Notes: a model not told the origin generated them from the letters alone. Counted from the stretch's first letter, positions 1-8,805 are shown. The stretch: 64,000 nucleotides of DNA from Hyphococcus sp. (GCA_028281665.1 JANQJK010000008.1:186001-250000), one strand, 5' to 3'. A program made the numbers and translations.

Positions 1-1
1 G

Positions 2-367
2 TTTCACGGCGACTACGGCCCCGGCGGCGGATTTCAGGCGGGCGTCATTTTTGCGGTCGCGTTTATCCTGCACGCCTTCTGTTTCGGGCTTGAACAGACC
101 AGGAAGGTCATTCCGTTGAAGGCCCTGATCATCGCCATGGTGGTCGGCGTCATGTTCTACGCAGGCACGGGCGTCGCGACGATGCTGCTTGGCGGCAATT
201 TCCTTGGCTACGATCAGATCGCGCCGGAATCGACGCACCACGCCGGCCAGCATTACGGGATCATTCTCGTTGAATGGGGCGTCGGCGTCGCGGTGGCGTC
301 GACCATGATGACGATTTTCTATCTCTTCACGGGCCGCGAGCCGGATATCGACCAGGAAGACTGGTAG
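2..367 (+). CDS. mnhB: Mrp/Mnh cation:proton antiporter subunit B (5' truncated)
   Basis: Integral membrane subunit of a multisubunit Na+(K+)/H+ antiporter. The frame is open from base 2, so the gene begins before the window. The visible 121 residues contain the MnhB hallmark PGGGFQAG near the left edge and three hydrophobic segments. The C-terminus is short and acidic, ending DQEDW. It is followed after 5 bases by mnhC and heads the visible part of an Mrp-type operon. In similar alphaproteobacterial operons subunits E, F, G and an A-like domain lie upstream of B, so they are probably just outside the window; this is inference. Confidence 0.9.
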   Translation, partial: FHGDYGPGGGFQAGVIFAVAFILHAFCFGLEQTRKVIPLKALIIAMVVGVMFYAGTGVATMLLGGNFLGYDQIAPESTHHAGQHYGIILVEWGVGVAVASTMMTIFYLFTGREPDIDQEDW

Positions 368-372
368 CGGTC

Positions 373-1164
373 ATGGAAAGCTGGACTGAATTCGTCATCG
401 CACGATACAACTACTGGATCGTCATTATCCTGATGATGATCGGGCTCTACACGGTTTTTGCGCGGGGCAATCTCGTGAAGAAAATCGTCGGGCTCAATAT
501 CTTCCAGACGTCGATTTTCATTTTCTACATCACCATCGGCAAGGTCGCCGGCGGCACCGCGCCAATCTATATCGGCGACGAGCTTTATCACGGCGACGAC
601 CATGGAGGGGGCCATGGGGACGATTACGATAAGGGCGCGGACAAGGCCGCCGACAAGGTCGCCGACAATGTCGCCTCTGGCGCAGAAGACCATGTCGGGG
701 AAGCCGGCGCCTCGCTGCATTCCAAAATCGAAAACGATCTCGGCGTCAACGATCTGAAAGCCGCGGCGAACGAATTGAAACTCGGCGAAGGCGCCATCGC
801 CGGCGAGGGCGGCCATGACGCCGCATCGCTCCATGCGGCGCCGGACGGCGCGGCGAAGATCGCCAATGAACAATTGATGGATGCGGGCAAACCGGCGAAA
901 GACGCGATCGAGCTTACCGTCGACGCCGCCCACGCCGCGGCGGAAGCGACCGCCTATCATTCGGAAGTTCTCTATACGAACCCCTTGCCCCATGTGCTGA
1001 TCCTCACCGCCATCGTCGTCGGCGTCGCCGGCACGGCGGTGGGCCTCGCCCTCGCGGTGCGCATCCGCGAAGCCTATGGCACGATCGAGGAAGATGAGCT
1101 TGTCGCCATGGACAACGTCGCCGAGTTCGGCGACGCGGCGAATGCGACGGGGGCGCGCGCATGA
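373..1164 (+). CDS. mnhC: Mrp/Mnh antiporter subunit C with a long acidic/His-rich insertion
   Basis: NuoK-like small membrane subunit of the Mrp antiporter. The ATG at 373 gives 263 residues, roughly twice the usual MnhC length of 110-150. Residues 1-72 hold the first two membrane helices and the conserved GNLVKKIVGLNIFQT segment. Residues about 73-200 form a hydrophilic insertion rich in His, Asp, Gly, Ala and Lys (for example HGDDHGGGHGDDYDKG). The third helix follows at about 210-235 (HVLILTAIVVGVAGTAVGLALAVRIRE, seen as two halves of one helix). The reading frame is intact and the stop overlaps an ATG in ATGA, so the long form is probably real. Confidence 0.88.
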   Translation: MESWTEFVIARYNYWIVIILMMIGLYTVFARGNLVKKIVGLNIFQTSIFIFYITIGKVAGGTAPIYIGDELYHGDDHGGGHGDDYDKGADKAADKVADNVASGAEDHVGEAGASLHSKIENDLGVNDLKAAANELKLGEGAIAGEGGHDAASLHAAPDGAAKIANEQLMDAGKPAKDAIELTVDAAHAAAEATAYHSEVLYTNPLPHVLILTAIVVGVAGTAVGLALAVRIREAYGTIEEDELVAMDNVAEFGDAANATGARA

Positions 1165-1307
1165 ACCTTGCTGCGCATCCTTCGAGACGCCCATTCTCCT
1201 TCATCCTGAGGGCGCTCGCAGAGCGCGTCTCGAAGGGCGAAGGAGAATGGGCTCCTCAGGATGAAGGCGGCTTTGTTGAATTGTCGCCGCAGCGAGGCGC
1301 TTCATGA
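1161..1307 (+). other. bridging mini-ORF at the mnhC/mnhD junction (48 codons)
   Basis: Open frame whose ATG (1161) overlaps the mnhC stop in ATGA. Its TGA (1305-1307) overlaps the mnhD ATG (1304), again in ATGA. It runs straight through a family-1 palindromic repeat. Its first six codons duplicate those of mnhD: ATGAACCTTGCTGCGCA here versus ATGAATCTGGCTGCGCA at 1304. It probably carries ribosomes across the insertion rather than making a functional peptide; that is inference. Confidence 0.45.
1179..1267 (+). repeat. family-1 palindromic repeat, copy 1
   Basis: Segments run in the order A (CCTTCGAGACG), B (CCATTCTCCTTC), C (ATCCTGAGG), hairpin GCGCTC-GCA-GAGCGC, A' (CGTCTCGAAGG), B' (GAAGGAGAATGG), C' (CCTCAGGAT). 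Each primed segment is the reverse complement of its partner. Four related copies start at 2837, 7504, 24490 and 38008. Confidence 0.9.
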
Positions 1308-2809
1308 ATCTGGCTGCGCAACTTCCGGTCCTGCCGGTCGTCATTCCGCTCGTCACGGCGCCCATCGCCATGCTGCTGCCCAATGGCCGCGCGCCATGGG
1401 CGTTTGCGACGATTGTCAGCTGGCTGACTTTTGCGGCCTGCGCGTTTTTGCTGCAAGCCGTTCTGGGCGCCGGGGTCATTTCCTATGAGCTGGGCGACTG
1501 GCGCCCGCCCCTTGGCATTGAATACCGGATCGATCTCGCCAACGCGCTGGTCTTGTTTCTGGTGTCGGGCATTGCGGCGGTGGTGTTTCCCTTCGCCTAT
1601 CGCTCGGTGCAGCTCGAAATCGACGCACGCCAGACGTCGTTTTTCTATTGCGCGCTGTTGATCTGCCTGACCGGACTGCTTGGCGTCACCATTACGGGCG
1701 ACGCGTTCAACGTCTTCGTGTTTCTCGAAATCTCGTCGCTCGCGACTTATGCGCTCGTGGCCATGGGCGCGCGGCGGGACCGGCGCGCGCTCACCGCGGC
1801 GTTCAACTATCTGATCATGGGCACGATCGGCGCGTCCTTCTTCGTCATTGGCGTCGGCCTTCTCTATCAGGCCACCGGCACGCTCAACATGGTCGACATG
1901 CATGACAAGCTCGTGGGCCAGTCGAGCCGCGTCATCGACGCCGGCTTTGCGTTTATCGTGGTCGGCATCGGCCTGAAGCTCGCCATGTTCCCGATGCATC
2001 TGTGGCTGCCCGGCGCCTACACCTATGCGCCCTCGGCAGTGTCGGCGTTTCTCGCCGCGACGGCGACGAAAGTTGCGGTCTATGTGATGATCCGGTTCAT
2101 TGACACGGTGTTCGGATTTCAGTTTGAGTTTCTGGGCGCGGCGTTCACCTGGGTGTTCCTGCCCCTCGGCCTTGCAGGCATGTTTATCGCGTCGCTCGTT
2201 GCGGTTTTCCAGGACGACATCAAACGCATGCTCGCCTATTCCTCGGTGGGACAGATCGGCTACATGCTGCTCGGGCTTTCCTTCGGCACCGTTGAAGGGC
2301 TCACTGCAAGTCTCGTCCATATCTTCAATCACGCGTTGATGAAGGGCGCGCTTTTCATGGCGGTCGCCTGCGTCGTCCTGCGCGCCGGCTCTCATTCGGT
2401 GAAGGCCTTCGCCGGTCTCGCCAAGCGCATGCCTTTCACCACCTGGGCGTTTATCATCTCCGGCATGTCGCTGATCGGCGTGCCGCTCACCGTCGGCTTC
2501 ATTTCCAAATGGTATCTGTTGCAGGCGTCGTTTGCCGCAGGTCACTGGTATGCGGGCTTTCTGATCGTCGCCTCGTCCCTCATCGCGGTGCTTTATGTGG
2601 GGCGCATTGTTGAGCTGATGCTCCTGCGCGAGCCCGCCGAAGACGGGCCCTACGCCATCCCGGCGAAGGACGCGCCCCTTTCCATGCTGATCCCTATGTG
2701 GTTCCTCGTGCTCGCCAATATCTATTTCGGTCTGCATACGGAGCTGACCGGCGGGATCGCGTCCCGCGCCGCTGAGGCGCTGATGTTCATGGCGGGAGGG
2801 GCGTCATGA
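1304..2809 (+). CDS. mnhD: Mrp/Mnh antiporter subunit D (first of three D-like subunits)
   Basis: Proton-translocating antiporter-like subunit of the NuoL/M/N superfamily, 501 residues with about 14 membrane helices. Family features visible are the GDAFNVFVFLEISSLATYAL segment with its helix-V glutamate, FPMHLWLPGAYTYAPSAVSA with helix-VII/VIII charges, and KRMLAYSSVGQIGYM. Length is normal for MnhD. The ATG at 1304 overlaps the stop of a mini-ORF that bridges a palindromic insertion from mnhC. The original start probably lay at 1161, where the first six codons are duplicated. Confidence 0.93.
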   Translation: MNLAAQLPVLPVVIPLVTAPIAMLLPNGRAPWAFATIVSWLTFAACAFLLQAVLGAGVISYELGDWRPPLGIEYRIDLANALVLFLVSGIAAVVFPFAYRSVQLEIDARQTSFFYCALLICLTGLLGVTITGDAFNVFVFLEISSLATYALVAMGARRDRRALTAAFNYLIMGTIGASFFVIGVGLLYQATGTLNMVDMHDKLVGQSSRVIDAGFAFIVVGIGLKLAMFPMHLWLPGAYTYAPSAVSAFLAATATKVAVYVMIRFIDTVFGFQFEFLGAAFTWVFLPLGLAGMFIASLVAVFQDDIKRMLAYSSVGQIGYMLLGLSFGTVEGLTASLVHIFNHALMKGALFMAVACVVLRAGSHSVKAFAGLAKRMPFTTWAFIISGMSLIGVPLTVGFISKWYLLQASFAAGHWYAGFLIVASSLIAVLYVGRIVELMLLREPAEDGPYAIPAKDAPLSMLIPMWFLVLANIYFGLHTELTGGIASRAAEALMFMAGGAS

Positions 2810-2958
2810 TGCATGAACTGGCGCCAACGCGCCCCTCCTTCGAGACGCCCGATATTCCCTTCATCCTGAGGGTCGCGAAGCGACGTCACGAAGGACCAAG
2901 GGAATATCGGGCTCCTCAGGATGAAGGTGGCGTTTCGCGGATGGGAGGCGCCCAGTGA
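2806..2958 (+). other. bridging mini-ORF at the mnhD / second D-like subunit junction (50 codons)
   Basis: The ATG at 2806 overlaps the mnhD TGA (ATGATG). The TGA at 2956-2958 overlaps the GTG start of the next antiporter gene (GTGA at 2955). The frame stays open through family-1 repeat copy 2 and reads the repeat in the same phase as the mini-ORF at 1161: FILR near the left half and APQDEGG at the right end in both. Confidence 0.45.
2837..2927 (+). repeat. family-1 palindromic repeat, copy 2
   Basis: Same A-B-C-hairpin-A'-B'-C' plan as at 1179. The variable stem here is CCGATATTCCCTT / AAGGGAATATCGG and the central hairpin is GTCGC-GAA-GCGAC. One mismatch separates A from A' (CGTCTCGAAG expected, CGTCACGAAG present). 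Confidence 0.9.
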
Positions 2959-4448
2959 TCTCTCCCTCCGTCGCGCTCGCCGCCGCCGTCGGCGTTCCCC
3001 TGATCGGCTGCCTCGTCATCTGGCTTTTCGACAAGTCGCCGAATTTGCGCGAAGCGGCGACGCTTCTCACCGGCGCCGTGCTGGTTGTTCTCAGCGTCAC
3101 GGTCTTTCTCGCCGTCGGCAATGGCGGGACGCCGCAGATTTACGTCTTTGAAGTGATCGACGGGTTGCCGCTCGCCTTCCGGGCCGAGCCCCTGGGCGCC
3201 ATGTTCGGCGTCATCGCCAGCGGCCTCTGGTTCGTCAATTCGCTCTATTCCATCGGTTACATGCGCGGCCATGACGAGAAGCATCAGACGCGGTTTTACA
3301 TGGCGTTCGCCATTGCGATCTCCGCGGCCATGGGCGTCGCGTACGCGTCGAACCTCTTTACGCTTTTTATCTTCTACGAAGTGCTGACGCTCTCGACCTT
3401 TCCCCTTGTCACTCATTACGGCGACGAAAAGGCGCGAAAGGGCGGGCGGATTTATCTCGGCGTTTTGATGGCGACGTCGATCGGGCTTTTGTTGCCGGCG
3501 ATCGTCTGGACCTATGCGATTGCCGAGACGACCGAGTTCGTAAATGGCGGCATCTTAAGCCAGCATGTGGACGCGGCGGGTCCGCTGGTGGGCGTGCTGC
3601 TCGGCCTTTATGCCTTCGGGATCGGCAAGGCGGCGCTGATGCCGGTCCATCCCTGGCTGCCCAACGCCATGGTGGCGCCGACGCCGGTGTCGGCGTTTCT
3701 TCACGCGGTTGCGGTCGTGAAGGCGGGCGTCTTTGCGATCCTGAAAGTCGCGGTCTATGTCTTCGGCATTGATCTGCTGAAAGATACGGGCGCGTCGACG
3801 CCGTTCATGTGGATCGCGGCCGGGTCGATCCTGCTCGCCTCGCTGATCGCCATGAGCAAGGACAATCTGAAAGCGCGGCTCGCCTATTCCACTGTGTCGC
3901 AGCTTTCCTATGTCACCCTCGGGGCGATGCTGGCGACCTCCATGGGCGTCATGGGCGGGGCAACCCAGATCGCGGCCCACGCCCTCGGCAAGATGACGCT
4001 CTTCATGTGCGCCGGCGCCATTTACGTGGCTCACCACAAGACACTCGTTTCGGAACTTGGCGGCATGGGCCGGGCGATGCCGGTGACGTTCGCAGCGTTT
4101 TTCGTCGGCGCCCTTTCGATTATCGGCCTGCCGCCGCTTGGCGGTTCCTGGCCGAAATTTTTCCTGATGCTGGGCGCGGCGGACGCCGGCGCATTACTGA
4201 TCATCGCGGTACTGATGATCTCCTCGCTCCTGAATATCGTTTATCTATTGCCGATCCCGCTCAGGGCCTTTTACGGAAAGCCGGCCGCGACGGCCGATGG
4301 CGCGCCTCAGAAAATCGCCGAGGCGCCGATCCTCTGCCTGATCCCGATCATGGCCACGTCGCTCGCCTGTCTCGTTCTCTTCTTCACGATCACCGATCTC
4401 ACGACCTTTCTTGAGCCGCTCATCGAAAACGGGAGCCGCGCGCCATGA
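2955..4448 (+). CDS. Mrp-type antiporter D/NuoL-like subunit (second)
   Basis: Second antiporter-like membrane subunit, 497 residues. Family motifs are LFTLFIFYEVLTLSTFPLV with the conserved Glu, KAALMPVHPWLPNAMVAPTP, VSAFLHAVAVVKAG with the conserved Lys, and KARLAYSTVSQLSYV. Because it is more NuoL/MnhD-like than MnhA-like in length, it is probably a D paralogue giving the complex an extra ion path; this is inference. The start is a GTG at 2955 overlapping the stop of a mini-ORF. The stop at 4446-4448 overlaps the next ATG (ATGA), indicating tight translational coupling. Confidence 0.88.
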   Translation: MISPSVALAAAVGVPLIGCLVIWLFDKSPNLREAATLLTGAVLVVLSVTVFLAVGNGGTPQIYVFEVIDGLPLAFRAEPLGAMFGVIASGLWFVNSLYSIGYMRGHDEKHQTRFYMAFAIAISAAMGVAYASNLFTLFIFYEVLTLSTFPLVTHYGDEKARKGGRIYLGVLMATSIGLLLPAIVWTYAIAETTEFVNGGILSQHVDAAGPLVGVLLGLYAFGIGKAALMPVHPWLPNAMVAPTPVSAFLHAVAVVKAGVFAILKVAVYVFGIDLLKDTGASTPFMWIAAGSILLASLIAMSKDNLKARLAYSTVSQLSYVTLGAMLATSMGVMGGATQIAAHALGKMTLFMCAGAIYVAHHKTLVSELGGMGRAMPVTFAAFFVGALSIIGLPPLGGSWPKFFLMLGAADAGALLIIAVLMISSLLNIVYLLPIPLRAFYGKPAATADGAPQKIAEAPILCLIPIMATSLACLVLFFTITDLTTFLEPLIENGSRAP

Positions 4449-4729
4449 CCGAACACGAACAAGGCGGCGAAACGCATGAACACGGCAGCGAGCCGCCGGG
4501 CTTCTTCGACAAGCCGTCGACGCGCAAGGCGGTGTGGATCGTTCTCATCGTGCTGTGCGCCGGCTTCGCGCTCGCCGGTTTCGTGATCGACACCCACGGC
4601 TATTTTGCCGTGGAAGGCTTCGGCGCCTTTTACGCGATCTTCGGCTTTATCGTCTTTTCGTTCATCGTTCTGGCCGGCCAGCATCTCCGTAAAATCCTGA
4701 TGCGGCCGGAGGATTACTACGATGACTGA
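4445..4729 (+). CDS. small two-helix membrane protein of the Mrp operon
   Basis: A 94-residue protein with a hydrophilic His/Glu-rich start (TEHEQGGETHEHGSE) and two membrane helices at about 30-52 and 60-82, with a charged tail ending RPEDYYDD. It overlaps the flanking antiporter genes on both sides (ATGA upstream, 8 bases downstream), so it is co-translated with them and is probably a structural subunit. No family name is recognised with confidence. Confidence 0.75.
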   Translation: MTEHEQGGETHEHGSEPPGFFDKPSTRKAVWIVLIVLCAGFALAGFVIDTHGYFAVEGFGAFYAIFGFIVFSFIVLAGQHLRKILMRPEDYYDD

Positions 4730-6461
4730 CCTGCAAGCCGTATTGACGAGCCCAGGCGTCATCGTCGTCCTGACGGCGCTTGTCGGCATGGGGCTGGGCC
4801 CGACGGCGCGGGCGGCGGTTTACCTCGCCGGGCTTGCGGTGTCCGCATTGGTCCTTGTCGGATACGAACAGGGCCTTGCAATATCCTTTGCGCTTGTCGA
4901 TGCGCCCTATCTTTCCGTCGACCTGACGCCGTTGCGGGTCGACCGGCTGTCATTCATCTTTGCCCTGATCTTTCACATCGCCGCGGCGCTCAACGTCATT
5001 TACGCTTGGCGTATCTCCGACCGCGTGCAGGATGTGGCGGGCCTTGCCTATGCGGGCGCGGCCATCGGCGGCGCGCTCGCCGGCGATCTCCTGACGCTGT
5101 TCGTCTACTGGGAGATCACCGCCATTGCGTCTGCATTCCTCGTCTTTGCGCCGGGCACGCGGGAATCCTTCGGCGCCGGCATGCGCTATCTGGTGGTGCA
5201 GATCCTGTCGGGGCTATTCCTGCTCGCCGGTCTTGTACTGTTCGTTTCGTCCGGTCGAGGCATGGCGTTCGAGGCGATGTCGCTGACGGCGGCGAGCGGC
5301 GAGTTAGATTTTGCCGCGCTTGCCCTGTTTCTTGCCTTCGGCATCAAGGCGGCGTTTCCGTTCCTGCATAACTGGTTGCAGGATTCCTATCCCAAAGCGT
5401 CGATCACCGGGTCGGTGGTGCTTTCCGCCTTCACGACCAAGCTTGCCGTCTATGCTTTGGCGCGCGGGTTTCCGGGCGCCGATCCCCTGATTTACATCGG
5501 CGCGGCGATGACCGTCTTCCCGGTCTTCTTTGCGCTCATTGAAAACAATCTCCGCAAGGTTCTCGCCTACAGCCTCAACAACCAGGTCGGCTTCATGGTC
5601 TGCGCCGTCGGCGTCGGCACCGAACTCGCGATCAACGGGGCGGCGGCCCACGCTTTCGTGCACATCATCTACAAGGCGCTTCTCTTCATGAGCATGGGCG
5701 CGGTGCTTTACCGGACCGGCACGGTGAAGGCGACGGAGCTTGGCGGGCTTTACAGAACCATGCCGGCGACAGCGGTGTTCTGCATCATCGGCGCGATGTC
5801 GATCTCGGCCTTTCCGCTGTTCTCAGGGTTTGTCGCCAAGTCGCTGACCATGTCGGCGCTCGGCTATGAAGGACTGTTTTTCGTCTGGCTTGTCTTGTTG
5901 TTCGCGTCGGCCGGCGTGCTTGAACATTCGGGCATCAAGATTCCCTATTTTGCGTTCTTCGGTCACGACAGCGGCAAGCGCCCGAAAGAGGCGCCGCCGC
6001 AGATGCTTGTCGCCATGGGTGTAGCCGCGGCCCTGTGCATCGGCATTGGCGTTTTCCCGCAGGCGCTTTACGCAATCCTTCCCTATGACGTGAAGTACCA
6101 GCCATACACGGCGGCCCATGTGGTCACGCAAATGCAATTGCTGCTTTTTGCGACCCTCGCCTTCGCGCTGCTGATCAAGTTCAAGCTTTATCCGGACGAA
6201 GTCGCGTCCACCAATCTCGACTTCGACTGGTTCTACCGGGTGCCTGGGCGCGCGCTGGCGGGCTGGGTGAGTGGTGCGTCCGGCGCAACATTTAACGCCT
6301 TCTGGGCGATTTTCTCAGGCCGGGTGCACGCCATAATGGAACGCATTTACGCTGTTCACGGTCCGGAAGGACAGATGGCGCGGTCCTGGCCGATCGGTTT
6401 CATGGCGCTGTGGACCGCAATTTTGCTGGGCTTTGTGCTGGTGATTGCTTTCTTCGCCTGA
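4722..6461 (+). CDS. Mrp-type antiporter D-like subunit (third, 579 aa)
   Basis: Third antiporter-like subunit. Motifs include [19 protein letters not shown] with helix-V Glu, [39 protein letters not shown] with conserved Lys, and [17 protein letters not shown]. It is about 80 residues longer than the other two because of extra C-terminal helices and a soluble loop ([19 protein letters not shown]) before a final helix. Such long D-like proteins often close Mrp-like clusters in alphaproteobacteria. It is the last gene of the operon; no hairpin terminator is evident after it. Confidence 0.87.
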   Translation: MTDLQAVLTSPGVIVVLTALVGMGLGPTARAAVYLAGLAVSALVLVGYEQGLAISFALVDAPYLSVDLTPLRVDRLSFIFALIFHIAAALNVIYAWRISDRVQDVAGLAYAGAAIGGALAGDLLTLFVYWEITAIASAFLVFAPGTRESFGAGMRYLVVQILSGLFLLAGLVLFVSSGRGMAFEAMSLTAASGELDFAALALFLAFGIKAAFPFLHNWLQDSYPKASITGSVVLSAFTTKLAVYALARGFPGADPLIYIGAAMTVFPVFFALIENNLRKVLAYSLNNQVGFMVCAVGVGTELAINGAAAHAFVHIIYKALLFMSMGAVLYRTGTVKATELGGLYRTMPATAVFCIIGAMSISAFPLFSGFVAKSLTMSALGYEGLFFVWLVLLFASAGVLEHSGIKIPYFAFFGHDSGKRPKEAPPQMLVAMGVAAALCIGIGVFPQALYAILPYDVKYQPYTAAHVVTQMQLLLFATLAFALLIKFKLYPDEVASTNLDFDWFYRVPGRALAGWVSGASGATFNAFWAIFSGRVHAIMERIYAVHGPEGQMARSWPIGFMALWTAILLGFVLVIAFFA

Positions 6462-6610
6462 CGTCGCGCGCAGCGCGGTTAAGGTTACGAATAAAAAAAG
6501 CGTTAACGGCGCTTTGCAAACTTATCCGCAACATTCAATCGGGTCTTATCATAAGGCGTACGGAGGAATCCTCCGTCGCTCGCAGAATGTGCGCCAGGGA
6601 GGCAACAAGA

Positions 6611-7012
6611 ATGCCGTTCAATGAGGACGCGTTTTCCGGTCAGACCTGCCGGGTCATCGCCCGGCTTGCCAAGGAGGTTGTTTGTGAAGCGAACGCGCTG
6701 CCCCATGCAGCGCTTCTGGACGAACCGCGCGGCGACACGCATCTCGCGCTGTCAAGGCAGATCGCCATGTATCTGGCGCATGTTGTCGGCCAGCTGACAC
6801 TTAACGAGGTCGGGACGTACTTCAAGAAGAACCGCGCGACCGTCAGCCATTCCTGCACGAATGTGGAGGACCGGCGCGACAGTCCCATCTTCGACTTACA
6901 ACTTGAGTTTATGGAAAAACAGTTGCGCGACCGCATCGCCCGGTTTCGGGCGAGAGAGGCGCGCGAGAAGAAAGGCGTCGCCCGGGCGCGCCTCGTCGTT
7001 CGCGAGCGCTAA
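6611..7012 (+). CDS. stand-alone DnaA domain-IV-like helix-turn-helix protein
   Basis: 133 residues resembling the C-terminal DNA-binding domain of the replication initiator DnaA without its AAA+ domain. The core (about 48-95) reads [20 protein letters not shown], then [16 protein letters not shown], matching the basic loop and DnaA signature region. In genuine DnaA the motif is close to DHTTVLHA; here it is NRATVSHSC, so DnaA-box recognition may be altered. The ATG at 6611 is chosen because GGAGG lies about 8 bases upstream, although the frame is open much further. It likely acts as a transcription factor. It converges with sufE, overlapping by four bases. Confidence 0.75.
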   Translation: MPFNEDAFSGQTCRVIARLAKEVVCEANALPHAALLDEPRGDTHLALSRQIAMYLAHVVGQLTLNEVGTYFKKNRATVSHSCTNVEDRRDSPIFDLQLEFMEKQLRDRIARFRAREAREKKGVARARLVVRER

Positions 7013-7422
7013 CCGTCGGCCGCTTCCGCGGCGGCGATGGCGCGAATGCGCTTCACCATGGAGTGCAGTCCGTTTGAGCGCTGGGGCGTCAGGTGGTTGT
7101 CGAGATCGAAGGGTTCGAGCGCCCTGGCCGGGTCGAGTGCGGAGATTTCCGCCGGGGATTTGCCCGAGTAAAGCGCGATCAGGAGTGCGACGAGGCCTTT
7201 GACGATATGGGCGTCGGAGTCGCCCTGAAACGTCACGCGCCCCTGTTCGCGATCCGCATGGAGCCAGACCTGGCTGGCGCAGCCCTTCACTTTATGCGCC
7301 TCGTCCCGACAGGCGTCGGGATAGGGCGCAAGGGTGCGCCCGAGATCGATCAGATATTTGTAGCGGTCGTCCCAGTCGTCGAGGAACTCGAAATCGGCGC
7401 GGATATTCTCAAAATCAGACAT
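7009..7422 (-). CDS. sufE: SufE-family cysteine desulfurase activator
   Basis: SufE accepts the persulfide from a SufS-type cysteine desulfurase and passes it to the Fe-S scaffold in the cytosol. The 137-residue protein has the sulfur-accepting cysteine in [11 protein letters not shown], the conserved N-terminal [19 protein letters not shown], and the C-terminal [16 protein letters not shown]. The ATG at 7422 gives the usual length; an upstream start would add 12 residues. No other suf genes are adjacent. Confidence 0.93.
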   Translation of the reverse strand: MSDFENIRADFEFLDDWDDRYKYLIDLGRTLAPYPDACRDEAHKVKGCASQVWLHADREQGRVTFQGDSDAHIVKGLVALLIALYSGKSPAEISALDPARALEPFDLDNHLTPQRSNGLHSMVKRIRAIAAAEAADG

Positions 7423-7503
7423 CGGGTGGGAAATAAGCGCCGACAGTTGCCGAAGCAAGGCTTGCGCGATCCGCGTTAAACCAATCTCCCGCTCTTGCCG
7501 CCT

Positions 7504-7598
7504 GTCCTTCGAGACGCAAAAAATATCTTCATCCTGAGGGTCGGCGCAGCCGACGTCACGAAGGACGAAGATATTTTTCGCTCCTCAGGATGAAGGAC
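7504..7598 (+). repeat. family-1 palindromic repeat, copy 3
   Basis: Lies in the 203-base gap between sufE and the exported protein gene. The variable stem is AAAAATATCTTC / GAAGATATTTTT and the hairpin is GTCGGC-GCA-GCCGAC. A/A' is GTCCTTCGAGACG against CGTCACGAAGGAC with one mismatch. Confidence 0.9.
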
Positions 7599-7625
7599 AG
7601 TGATCCCGGCTGGCGTCAGGACACC

Positions 7626-8630
7626 CTAGCTCGATGACGGCCCGCCGACCCAGCCGGTGCAGGTGGCGATGTCGTTGAGGGCGTGTTCGCCGAGGCAGAA
7701 CGCTTCCTCATAGGGCGTGCGCGTGGCGGCGATGCACTGGTCGAGGGTCAGTTTCGACATTTCGAGGCATCGCTGCGACTTATTGTTTTTCGCATAGACC
7801 TGAACGATTTTCGGATTCAGCGAATTGGTGGAATAGCGCGCCGCGAGATTGAGAATGCGGTCCATGATGACTTCGGCGTTCGCCTCGCTCATGCGTCCGG
7901 TCGGCGCCGACTTGCCCCAGTCCGCCGACCATTCGCCCGATGCGCTGGCGAGGGACGGCGCAATCACGCCGCCATCGGCCTGATGATCGAAAGCGGGCGC
8001 CGGGGCGCTGCCGCGGCCGCGGCTGAATTTCGCCGCTTCTTTCAGCCGTTCCTGGCTGGAGGAAATGCGCGCCTTGCCCCATTTCGTTTTCTGCATGGCG
8101 TAGGCTTGCGTCTTGAAGGCTTCGCCGAGGGCGGTGATGCGCGCCCCGTCGCGCGCCGTCATGGCGAGGACCGAAGCGATGGCCTTGTCGGCGCCCGGCA
8201 GCTTTCTGGCGAAGCTCGGATCCTGCGCAAGATTGGAGAGAAGCCCGTCCTGACCGCCAAGCCGGCCTTTGCGGCGGTTGGCCTTTTTCTTCAGTTCTTT
8301 CTTCAGCGCGGCGGCGAATTCCGGCGTGTCCGCTGCAACGAGCGCCGCATAGGCGACCCAGCCGCCGGCAATCCCTTCCGGATCGTGGGCGCCGAGGCGG
8401 CGGTGCGCCTCCCGCGTCACACTGGCGTTGTCGAACGGCATCGCCTCGACGGCGGCGACGTCCTCGCGAAAGCGAATGTAATCGGCCGCGGCCCGTTCGA
8501 GGGACGTGTCTTTCGGCTGTGCGAGCGTGTCGGCGGATACGGCGGTCGTCGCGAAGCCCGCGACCACGGCGGCGGCGAGTGCGAATCCCGATTTTCGGCG
8601 TGGCGTGAGTGCAATTGCGTTACGCAACAT
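7626..8630 (-). CDS. conserved exported protein of unknown function
   Basis: 334 residues from the ATG at 8630, which has GGGAG about 10 bases upstream; a longer frame begins at 8660. The N-terminus is a signal peptide (RRKSGFALAAAVVAGFATTAVSA). The mature protein is Ala-rich and helical with a basic Lys/Arg patch (KKELKKKANRRKGRLGG, about 110-126). Four cysteines sit in the last 55 residues (QRCLEMSK, DQCIAAT, EAFCLGEH, ATCTGW), consistent with two disulfides in the periplasm. No domain is recognised. Confidence 0.65.
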   Translation of the reverse strand: MLRNAIALTPRRKSGFALAAAVVAGFATTAVSADTLAQPKDTSLERAAADYIRFREDVAAVEAMPFDNASVTREAHRRLGAHDPEGIAGGWVAYAALVAADTPEFAAALKKELKKKANRRKGRLGGQDGLLSNLAQDPSFARKLPGADKAIASVLAMTARDGARITALGEAFKTQAYAMQKTKWGKARISSSQERLKEAAKFSRGRGSAPAPAFDHQADGGVIAPSLASASGEWSADWGKSAPTGRMSEANAEVIMDRILNLAARYSTNSLNPKIVQVYAKNNKSQRCLEMSKLTLDQCIAATRTPYEEAFCLGEHALNDIATCTGWVGGPSSS

Positions 8631-8789
8631 TGGCAAAGTCTCCCGAGTGTTCCTTTTCAAGCCCCGTCAGAAAGGCCCCGCCACGGTAACGCCGCATCTT
8701 TTAACCTGTGGTCAAAGAGTATGGCCAATTTCGAAATAAAAGCGAGCGAGCCCGATCCTGAACTCCCCGGATTCCGCCATTTTTCGGTC

Positions 8790-8805
8790 TTTAGCATTTA
8801 TTAAC
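8790..8805 (+). promoter_or_regulatory. CtrA-like box upstream of the PAS histidine kinase
   Basis: TTTA-N7-TTAAC, one base from the CtrA consensus TTAA-N7-TTAA. It lies 89 bases before the kinase start, in the divergent gap between the exported protein and the kinase, and could serve either. A second TTAAC follows near 8832. Assignment is by pattern only. Confidence 0.35.

Noticed and set aside
1256-2737. 493-codon minus-strand frame opposite mnhD
   Set aside because: His/Arg/Gly-rich composition typical of an antisense shadow; the plus strand encodes a clear antiporter subunit.
6478-6494. possible CtrA box TTAA-N7-AATA upstream of the DnaA-like gene
   Set aside because: The second half-site does not match; too weak to report as a feature.
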